From assembly GCA_014904845.1 (NCBI GenBank), contig MU119400.1:1-64000 (forward strand): a stretch of DNA of 64,000 nt, in the 5' to 3' direction. This document shows, piece by piece, positions 55,668-64,000 of the stretch. Within the stretch, counting starts at the first letter, position 1; every line of letters begins with the position of its first letter. This stretch comes from Acephala macrosclerotiorum (Eukaryota > Ascomycota > Leotiomycetes > Helotiales > Mollisiaceae). The notes under the pieces were generated by a model. That model ran no database searches and was not told where the DNA came from. It worked only from the letters and a program-made list of their open reading frames with translations. The translations under genes and the position numbers were made by a program.

Positions 55668-58132
55668 GGTTATTTCTTCTTGTTGATTTCTCTCTGTGTA
55701 TTCTCTTCCTTGGTAGGACTTTCGTAAGGCTGTAGTGGCAGAAAAGAGCGACTCTGTTGCTTGTGTAGAATAGAAGTTGTAGATGTTGATTGTACAGTAT
55801 TTTCCTTCCTCGCCTCGCCTTATGAAAGATAGCACAAGGGGGATGAGAAACACGCTAGCAAGGGTAGATCCCCCTTCCGAATTTGTAAGTGACTCAGGCA
55901 GCTCGACTGCGCATCTCAGCCACTGCTATGACTCGATACTTGTGACTCTTTGATACAAGGAAAGGGGATCTAGAAACATAGAGAGGCATGAGTGATGGTG
56001 AGTAGTTGTTCGTACAGTACCTGCAGAAGTGGGGGCGAATGGCGTCAGGGAGTCGGGGTGGCAGCAGACTGGTCACTGGACGGGAAGGGGATGCAATGCG
56101 ATGCGATTATTACGGATTCGTGGCTTTGGAGAGTTTCGGCTCGAAAGTATGGAGTTCAAGGGTTTGTTGATATGGGGATAATGCTGATTGGGGGCTTGGA
56201 TGATTCGAAATGTGTTTCCTCCATGAGCTCGAGGTGTTCGAGACCATGCTCGTGGTGTTAGGACATTCATCACTTCCTCAAGGTGTCACATAATCATCAC
56301 GTTTCAAGGAAATAGCGATGTACGGAAATTTTGATTCTAGTGTTGAAGATCACCTGGGGCATCCAGAATGGCACATCAAGCAACGTTTAGACAAGTCCGG
56401 AGTAGGGAATTGTTCACAGCTGGACAAAAGTCGTCACCTCGCCACAGCGTGTGCAAGACATTCGTCTATGCTTATCAACATGAAATATATCTAATCTACA
56501 TTATCACATCACTTTCTGCCGAAAAAAGGGGGGTACTCTGAATGTTGAATGTTGGCCAAATTTCCAAAGCCGGAGTATTTGAAGCTCCTGTCTCTCTTGT
56601 ACTCGGTTCCGCGACCCTCTCCAAGCTGCTGCCGAAAATGGTCTACATTACGCAGAATAAATCGGCAGTAGTGATCTTGTCTCACTATCCTTCTTCCTTT
56701 TCTACTGCGGCACGAGTCTCATGTGTTCGAGTCTCTCGGATGAATGGCCTTAACCATGCCATCGAACACCGAGCATCGATATCTGCAAGGGGCTTTCAAA
56801 AGTCTTCGTGGAGGCACTTGCGGTGGTGCAGTCATTGGTAATAGACGAGAACGAACACTTATGAAGAAGCAATTAAGCGTTCCATTATTCCATGAGGCTG
56901 GGAACATCCAGAAAGGGGTTTTCATACAAAATATGTCACAGTATAGAAAGTCAAAAAGTCGGAAAGGGTAAGATGTCCCCAGCCTTTCCAGGATTTATGT
57001 GCGATTGTTATCACGAGTTCTATCTATTCTGGAGTAGTATTGTCCCACTTCACCTTTCCGTCTTGGTTTTAATCTTGATATAAACCCCTCCTATCTGCTT
57101 GAGGAGGGGTGGCCCGAAGTCCTCCAGCGAGAGGATGCGGAGCAGGGTACAATGCTCTCAAGTTACCCTAGTTCTGACTTCCACCAGCTCGCTCCACATT
57201 GGAAATCCTTGAAAACATTGCGGGCGAGGATTGCAGTCCACAAAGAACCCAATTAATTCGGTGCCATATAATACTCATTCATTGCAACCTTGGTCAGAAG
57301 AGGAACAACGAAGATCTCAAGTTTAAAACATTACATCAGTCTTCCCTTCCATATTCTTACACTTCCAATATACCACAAGTTTTGGGTGATTCAGGATATA
57401 GTTTCCATTAATATAAGGTGAAAGAGCAGGGTATAATGGCAGATTTTCTGAGAAAGTATTATTCGATACATACAGAAAAAGTAGAAGAAATTGTGTTTTC
57501 AAAAACTCTTTTCTAAAGATTAAAATTATTAGAAGCAAAATTATACTCTGGATAATAAGAAGTTCTCCTACAGTGTAGGATAATTGAAATGGGGTTGAGA
57601 ATTGTGAGAAGATGGAAGGGTGTCATATTTCACATGAGCGAAGATGTTTTTCATTTGTGAGGGATTCATGAAGAGATCTATTGATTGTTAATAGAGGAAA
57701 GATACCTCTGGTCTTCAAATGTACTGAGGTAACCTGGTACAATCCAAAAGCACTCGAAAATGGCGGTTTTATCAAAACACGTGATCATGAATGACTCGAG
57801 CTTTTTCTGTGTTTCTGGAGAGAATCCAGAGTTACTGTATCTAAGAGTACCCTCTTAGGTATAAAAAGTACTCTCATGATATGGGACAATAGAAATGTGC
57901 TTTGGAAACGAGGGAGATGGCTTCGTAACGTCGAAATTTCCCAAGTCAACTTTCCCGCAAATGTCATGTACGTAATCATACTCCTAGGGGTTCATTGCCT
58001 CGAGTTTTTAATATACTACAGGCTCTGGGCGATTCAAAATGGTGTTTAGGTGGCTATCAAAGATGAGAATGAAGTATTTTGTCAGCAAATTATTGTTGGT
58101 CATTATTCTATCTACTCTATACAATATTACAT
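55668..58132. other. intergenic with faint repeat of the downstream gene's 3' end
   Basis: No gene is supported. Positions about 57083-57175 (AACCCCTCCTATCTGCTTGAGG and on) resemble 58205-58295, the last codons of the minus-strand nuclear gene. About 57360-57405 resembles 58003-58045 (ATATACyACA, TGGGyGATTCA). The segment therefore includes old, strongly diverged duplicates. Confidence 0.35.
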
Positions 58133-58195
58133 TTCCCACCCCTTCCCACCCCACCCCTTCCCTTCCCACCCCACCTCACCCCACCCCACCCCCAA
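58133..58195. repeat. C-rich tract (G-rich on the transcribed strand)
   Basis: A run of CCCACCCC/CCCTTCCC units lies immediately beyond the TGA of the minus-strand gene. In that gene's mRNA it would read as more than ten G-runs of 3-5 bases separated by one or two bases. Confidence 0.9.
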
Positions 58196-58196
58196 C

Positions 58197-58522
58197 TCAA
58201 TGTCCATACCAACCCCTCTTATCGGCTTGAGGTGGAGTGGCTCTACGGCCACCCCGAGGCGGCGCGGGTTGCAGCGGACGAAGATTACCCTGGTTCTGGG
58301 CGGCGGCGCGGGGGGAAACTTGGAAGGCTGGAGGAGGCGGAGGAGGACCGGCATTCATGAAATACCCGTTGGGAGCCATCCCCATCTGCTGAGGCTGCGG
58401 CATGGGTGGAGCTCCCGGAGCCCACATCAGACTCGCAGGTGGAAGACTCGGTGGCAGCGTCGGTGGTTCTTGCCAACGGGAGGCAGCGGGGACCGGGGGA
58501 CCATATGGGGAAGGACGAGCAC

Positions 58523-58559
<37 letters not shown>

Positions 58560-61219
58560 TTGTTGTTGTTGTTGCTGCTGCTGCTGCATGTGGGTGAAGA
58601 TCTCTGCTCCGTCTGCAAGTGCAGCCATGTTGCCGCCTTGCTGGTATAGACCCATGGGAGGAGGAGGCATTGGACGGGCTGGTGGGTAAGGAGTTTGGTA
58701 CGTGGTGTCTCGGACGGGGTCATAGCGTGATGAGGAGGATTGTGCTGCGATCGGTGGGTAGAGGGCTGCGAGTCTGGCTCGTTCGCGAGCGGCGTCGGCT
58801 TCAGCTTCCTTCTTGCGAGCGGCTTTCTCTTGTTCCTCTTTGGAAAGGAGCTCTGTTGCTTCGTTGACGGCTTTGAGAAAGTTGTCCATGGTTTCTATCT
58901 CTCCTGGGTCGACGTCTGGGAGGTCTTTGTGCTCGTCGTCACCTGTGCTCTGGAGGAGTCGGAACATGGCTACCTTTCTTCCGTGCTGCTCGAATTTCTG
59001 CTCGATCTCTTGCTTCCATGAGCGAGAGGCGTGAAATAGCTTTCGGCTTCCGTCAGAGTACCGCTCGATAATCCTCTTGCTGTTGGGAAGTGGAAGAGGT
59101 TGGGTCCAGTCTGATCGGCCGTTGAAGTAAGCTTCTTCAAGGAGTTCCTCGTAGTCCGGATTGACGGAGTCCTTCATGAAGATACCAAATTTAGGGTGGA
59201 GTTTGTGAGTCTTGACGATCTTCTCGTCAAAGTCCTCTGGCTTCATCTTGCCGGAGTTATAGCCATTGGCCTTTTGGTCGAGGTACATATATTCCCGATT
59301 TGCAAGGCGGTCCTTGCCCAAGTATGCCATCGTCTTGGAAGTGTTGCCGCTCAGATCCTTCTCAGTGACCATCTTGTAGTAATGCTGGCGTTGGCCAATC
59401 TCCCATTCCTCGGATTGGTAGATGGGTGGGAATCTGATTCGATTGTTGACGGGTTTGACAGCATTGTGTCGGCGTTTCTTCTTTGGGATGGAAACCTTCA
59501 TATCGTCTTCAGGATATTCTTCTGCGTCGCTGCTGTCGTAGTAGTCGTCGGTGGGAGGTTTGGCCGCCGATTGAACTTTTCCCGGAGTTTGGCGACCGGC
59601 TTGGGTGGATGGCTCAACAACCGCGGGAGTGACGGCGCCGGAAGGTCCATCGTCCTCCTCATCCTCTGCCTCTTCGTCATCAAGTAAAGCAGCTTGGCTT
59701 TCGGCCGTCTGGAAGAGGGCTGTTCTCTTTCGCTTGTTTGACTTCTTCTTCGGGTCATTGGCGTCCGAAATCTTCTGCGCATATTGGTTGTTGCGTTCTC
59801 TAACAACAGCAGCCTTCTGCTTCTGGGTGAGAGACCGCCAATGATTTGCAGGATGTTGGTAATAGTCGGTGTCCCCTTCTGTGGAGGCAGCATTGGCTGC
59901 AGGTTGTTCCTTGAAAGTAAAATGTCAGTGAGGAAGCAAGCTGAAGATTGGGGAAGTTTACCTTTGTGTATGGTGTGGCAAATGGATGCAGCATCTTCTG
60001 AACTGGAATTTCGACAGCATCATCCTGTGTTTTGTCAGTCATGTTCACTATACACTAGTAACATAGGCACTCACTCTTTCGAGGACGGGAATCGCGTTTA
60101 ACTTCAGCCCAAAAATGCCTTGGTCATAAACGTACATCGCGTGTTCCATTACAGTTGCCATCGCAGTTTCGTATGCTTCTTCACAACGATCCTAAAACCA
60201 TAGTTAGATATGTCACAATCATGGCGAGTTTCGGAACTTACCTTGAATTGGTCCATGACGCATTTCTTGTTAAAGTCAAGAGTTCTTTCTTGAAGACCGT
60301 AATTTTGAGACTGTTCCATATCCAGATGTGCAAGTCGCTGCTCCAATATGTCCTTGAGTTGCTTGGAAACCTGATGGAACTCTGGAATAGACTTGTGATA
60401 AGCTGGATCTGTCTTGACCAATTCAAATGACTTGTCCGCGACCATTTCCAAAGCCGCCTTCTGCATCTTGGCTAGTGAATTGAACTGTGCCTTCAATTCT
60501 GCAATTCGGGAATTGACTGCATCAATTCGTGGGTTGACGCTTGCCTTACGTCTACCACCTCGACGTCCTCCTCGACCACCTCTGGCAGCAGAAACAGGCT
60601 TTGGAGGGGGCTTAGGCTTGGCTTTCGCCCTCGCACCACCTCGTTTTCCCTTGCCTCCTCGCCAACCACCTCGACCACCACGCTTTGCTGGAGATGCAGT
60701 AGTGCTTTCAGGAAAAACCTCACCAGATTGCTCTTCGGGGATTGCGATACCATCGAAAGTTGCTGGAGTGTCGGTTGCAAATTTTTCGTCCCCGGTATTT
60801 GTCTCACCCGAAGATGCTTCATCAACTGGGGATTCGACAGTAATTGCTGGAACTCCATTCTCGGTGTCAGGAGTTGTGGCATCTTGCTCTTCGGAAATGG
60901 CTTCAGGGAGATTTTCAGGACTTGCTGATGATTCTGGCGCTGGGGTAGGTGTAGGTTCGGGTTCTGGTGATGGATTCTTGACTGCAGTGGAAGTACGGTG
61001 TTTCTTAGTCGGGGGCTGAATGGCCTCAAATGTATCATGATTTGCGACGACGGACTTCTTGGATCGAGTAGATGCACGCTTGCCAGATGATGGAGGATCG
61101 GTAGTAGTAGTTTCATTCATCTCTCCGACTTTTCTCTTCGAAGCTCGAGTACCATAGGACGTTGTATCAGGAGTTCCTGGTGGACCAGCACCGGAAGTCT
61201 CGTGACGACTGGGAGCCAT
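58197..61219 (-). CDS. large nuclear-type protein with RGG/GR region, polyQ and proline-rich tail, function unknown
   Basis: Four exons on the minus strand, 61219-60242, 60191-60075, 60024-59962 and 59909-58197, join in phase 0 (956 residues). From the start (MAPSRHETSGAGPPG) about 230 residues are disordered with nuclear-signal-like KRK and KKHR clusters and a Gly/Arg-rich block (RGGRGGWRGGKGKRGGARAK). Next is a helical segment (RIDAVNSRIAELKAQFNSLA). The most conserved-looking part is FPPIYQSEEWEIGQRQHYYK, DRLANREYMYLDQKANGYNS and THKLHPKFGIFMKDSVNPDY, near residues 545-650, after a KKKRRHNAVK basic patch. A 21-residue Gln tract and a Pro/Met-rich tail (MPPPPMGLYQQ) end it. This looks like a chromatin- or RNA-associated scaffold, but I cannot assign a family, and the exact complex is unknown. 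The in-frame ATG at 61234 adds only five residues. Confidence 0.75.
58524..58586. repeat. CAG/CAA repeat encoding a 21-residue polyglutamine tract
   Basis: Uninterrupted trinucleotide repeat, CTG with a TTG block on the plus strand, in frame with the 58197-61219 gene. The mix of CAG and CAA codons lowers slippage in part of the tract; the pure CAG blocks may still vary in length between isolates. Confidence 0.95.
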
Positions 61220-62410
61220 CTTGGTTGAGCGCAAGACGACAGGGGAACGACAGGGTGATCAAAATAATTGAAGAGATGTTTGATTGGCCTTTTCAAAGGA
61301 TTTGAATGAGTTTAGAAGTGTAGTAGAGTTGCGTTGCAGTTGGTTGATTGATAGCAGCGCAGAAGTGTTTTGGAGAAGTTTGTAGGAAAGATCAAGAAAG
61401 ATCGAAAATCTTGCTGGTGGGGAGAATTTATCTTCGGCGCTAGTTTGCGATCAATTAAGCAAGTCGACTGTTGCTATTGTTCGAGTTTTCGAGGATCGTG
61501 ACAATGGTAAGGATTGAAAATTCATTCAATAATTGTTGCTTTGCTGGAAATCTTGAAGACGATGCTGAAGGTCTTAGCGCGGAATAATTCTGACCAATTG
61601 AGATGGTCAGATCTCGACCAAATCCGCCCGCGCCGGGATTACGAGGATCTTCAAGAATTGATCAGGACAACTTCGAGGGCGACTTGGTCGAGGAACTTAA
61701 AAGATAAACTTTTGATCTGGTTAGGAAAAGTCGTGGAAGAGTAGTCTAAATTAATACCGTTAAAATAAAGTCGTGCATCAAGGCCAGATCATCAGTAGAA
61801 TCATTTACCTGGCTTTAGCAATTGCTGCATCCGAGACTCAGTCGAAAACTCGATGCGTAATCTTCGCAATGCCAGATTATTCGAAAGGATGCATTGCAGC
61901 TTGATTATGTGAGACCTTTATGCTGTTGTGGTGTTTACGAAAGATGACTGTGCCGTCCGGTGTTTTGGAGGTGGCGGGGAGAAAAGTCGAGGTCCAAACT
62001 TTTCTTCTGGCGATGCAGCCAATCTCAATGATCTTCTAGAACGTTTTAATCAAGAAGCCTTGATCTGCATTCGAGAACCCCGTATCAGCATCAAATCAAT
62101 CTATTTAGATTGAGAGAATGGGAGGTAAGTGAAAGCTTTCAGTGATGGAGTAAAAGTGTTAGTACAGACGAAGATTGGGGGAAGGTACAACTTGGTCACA
62201 GCAAATGGTTTCAAGAAGGTCAGAGGAACCTAGGTTATCTCAAAGGACTAATCGACGCATTCCAGACTTTCCTGGGTTATTTTCTCTCGATAATATCGTG
62301 ATCTGAACAATGTAGTTAGTGATGATCAGAGGTGTGGTTGCTGTTGGGAAAACGAGATGGCGAGACAGAAGAGAGCAGAACCGATTGATGAAAGGCAGTA
62401 GAAACTGTTT
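61220..62410. other. intergenic with two weak plus-strand ORFs
   Basis: ATG 61504 directly followed by GTAAGG, and the frame 61514-61744 (WSDLDQIRPRRDYEDLQEL), could be parts of a small divergent gene. A 61-codon ORF lies at 61928-62113. Neither shows a known motif, so they are not called as genes. The first part is the shared promoter of the large nuclear gene. Confidence 0.3.
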
Positions 62411-63020
62411 GAATCAATGAAATACAGGTTCAAAGTGTCTCTGGAAGCCTAATTTGGATGCGCCAGAGATTAGCGCATCTGCTAGAATGATTAGGATGTC
62501 CTCCCGATTGACCTAGGAATGACTGGGGAGCGCTTATGAGCTTAAAACAACACGCCAAATCGAATGAGGGAAACGGCGCGAGGTATGTCTCAATCAAGGA
62601 ACTATAGGTACGTAGTGTCTTCGAATGTCAAACTTAGATGCGCCATAAATTGGCGGATCTTTTGAAACTGTTTGTATGTCCTCGTCGTGATGGTCAACCT
62701 TGGGATAACCTGAGGGGAAGGCCTTGAGGAGGTGGTCAGCAAGGCAAAGTAGATATATGGATCAACATGAACTGCCTTTGAGCAAAGAAATATATATGTG
62801 CCTTCTCTCTGAAAGGGTAAGAGGACATATGTGAAAAGACTGGAGAAGTGGTTATAGCTGAACTCGGATCAACTCAGAGGAAGGCCGGCAGAAGCAAGTC
62901 AGCAAGACAGAGTAGATGCACAAATCGATATAGAGATGTCTTTGAAGAAAGAAATACCACTTTAATTACACTTAGAAAGGTCAGAAGATATGTGTAAAGT
63001 AAGAGAGAAGTGGTTGAAGA
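62411..63020. repeat. two pairs of diverged tandem repeats
   Basis: Unit A at about 62411-62510 recurs at 62591-62690 (offset 180 bp; shared GATGCGCCA and GGATGTCCTC / GTATGTCCTC words). Unit B at about 62710-62855 recurs at 62873-63016 (offset about 163 bp; shared GAAGGCC, GTCAGCAAG, AGTAGAT and GAGAAGTGGTT words). Copies differ by many substitutions. No coding potential is seen. Confidence 0.6.
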
Positions 63021-63344
63021 GAGAAAGACTTGATGTCCAAACATTCTAAGAAAGACCTCCACACCCAAAACGAAAAGCCACAGTTCCATTCAACAGAACA
63101 CTGTAACACACTATCGAACTGAGGAAATAAAACTATATCTTACCTCCAGAAATTCAAGAATAGTCGACAGACAGCTGGTGCATCTGTACCAAATGTTTGC
63201 TTCTCTGCTTGTAAATACCATCCTCGCTGGATCGACCCAGAAGAGACGAAGCAAGGCAGACTCAATCGATGAAATGATACTAAGAACCGGAAAATCAAGT
63301 ATCTAAGTTTTAAGATTGATTGGGGAGGTGTGAGGAAAAGATAG

Positions 63345-63393
63345 GTAGTAGTGGTAGTAGTAGTAGTAGTTGTTGTTGTTGTTGTTGTTGTTG
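63345..63393. repeat. GTA/GTT microsatellite
   Basis: A run of GTA repeats passes directly into about eight GTT repeats. Non-coding context. Confidence 0.9.
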
Positions 63394-64000
63394 GAATAAA
63401 TAGAAAGATGGAGAGGACGAGAGGGGGTATATATACGCAGATACCTTCACTTCTCGCATTTACAAAAGAAGAAAGGGCTACCTTACCGGCCAACCGAAAC
63501 CTCAACCAGAAATGGAAGCTATTGTATCAATATGCTAGATGTTCAGTCCTGATCCGCGAGTAGCTGGCACATATGTATGTTGTGATTATAGACGTGATGA
63601 CGAACGAGCATCAACCCCCACGACTGCAAGACCAGACTCAGCAGATAGAAATTCTGTAAATGACTTTCACCAGATGATCACCTTACATTGTGTATTGTTG
63701 CTTGCCAATATCAATTGGCCCACGAGGAGGTGGCGCATTCCAGATAGGTGTTTGCGTTGTCTGTCGTCGAGTTGTTGGAATAAACTGTGAAGAGTGGACG
63801 AACTGGAAGAGCGCCATTCATGCCAACAAGGTAGTAAAGAAATCGTCATTGTTCTTCCTAGAACCCTTGTGTGATTAAAAAACTAAGATTGGTCTTAGAT
63901 AATCGAAATTTGACAAATGTTCGAGACAGTTAATCTGCTACAGTCCATTCATTGGCCGTCCATTTCATCCACCTGCCTTCACTTGGTGGCCTAAGATGTC
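63394..64000. other. window end, no gene seen
   Basis: Short ORFs on both strands have no motif. The window ends without a recognisable gene. Confidence 0.4.

Noticed and set aside
1..64000. CRISPR arrays, bacterial operons, riboswitches or phage genes
   Set aside because: The window is spliced eukaryotic DNA; no such structures were seen.

Overview
The window reads as nuclear DNA of a filamentous ascomycete (Pezizomycotina; Leotiomycetes/Helotiales is my guess from protein style, not proven). The reasons are many short GT-AG introns of about 45-70 nt, fungal-type NACHT (NLR-like) proteins, a Clr5 domain, a CBM18 chitin-binding secreted protein, a fungal ammonium permease, and AT-saturated islands with many nonsense-broken genes, as expected in a genome with RIP-type mutation. 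Where I give exon joins, the reading frame was checked by hand across every junction.

Layout. 0-9.2 kb: a glutathione S-transferase 3' fragment, two weak small ORFs, a complete arylsulfotransferase-like gene (3042-4887), degenerate tandem repeats (5.2-5.65 kb), a broken FG-motif protein gene, a small charged protein, and a decayed unknown gene. 9.4-11.2 kb: two AT-only islands flanking about 1 kb of ordinary DNA. 11.8-16.9 kb: a six-exon Clr5-NACHT-ankyrin protein followed on the same strand by a stand-alone Clr5 protein. Both share an intron of the same phase at the same place in the Clr5 domain. 18.0-19.1 kb: two MITE-like elements with TA duplications, one of them splitting a cysteine/histidine-rich gene whose frame is continuous without it. 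19.4-21.2 kb: an F-box/2EXR-like regulatory protein.

22-34.3 kb mixes intact genes with wrecks. Intact: an amidohydrolase/deaminase, the CBM18 protein, a MetE/UROD-fold protein and a Dcp1-like decapping factor. Broken: an SNG1/DUF3533-like transporter, a GMC oxidoreductase with two TGA codons and a 13-bp triplication, and a secreted beta-propeller with two stops and two frameshifts. A perfect 60-bp inverted repeat sits at 31.24-31.39 kb.

34.3-38 kb is nearly empty. 38-41.1 kb holds an OCRL/INPP5B-type inositol 5-phosphatase with ASH and RhoGAP-like regions. 41.9-44.9 kb holds a second NLR broken by a single TAG codon, with an 80-bp repeat on both sides. After it come an ammonium transporter (47.0-48.8 kb), a kinase-like protein (50.8-51.7 kb), a decayed minus-strand ORF (52.6-53.1 kb), the ribosome-biogenesis factor eIF6/Tif6 (54.5-55.7 kb) and a 956-residue nuclear-looking protein with a polyglutamine tract and a G-rich 3' UTR (58.2-61.2 kb). 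The last 2.8 kb hold only degenerate repeats.

There is no operon logic. The one arrangement that looks functional is the Clr5-NLR with its Clr5 neighbour, which resembles known fungal NLR/partner gene pairs that share an N-terminal domain.
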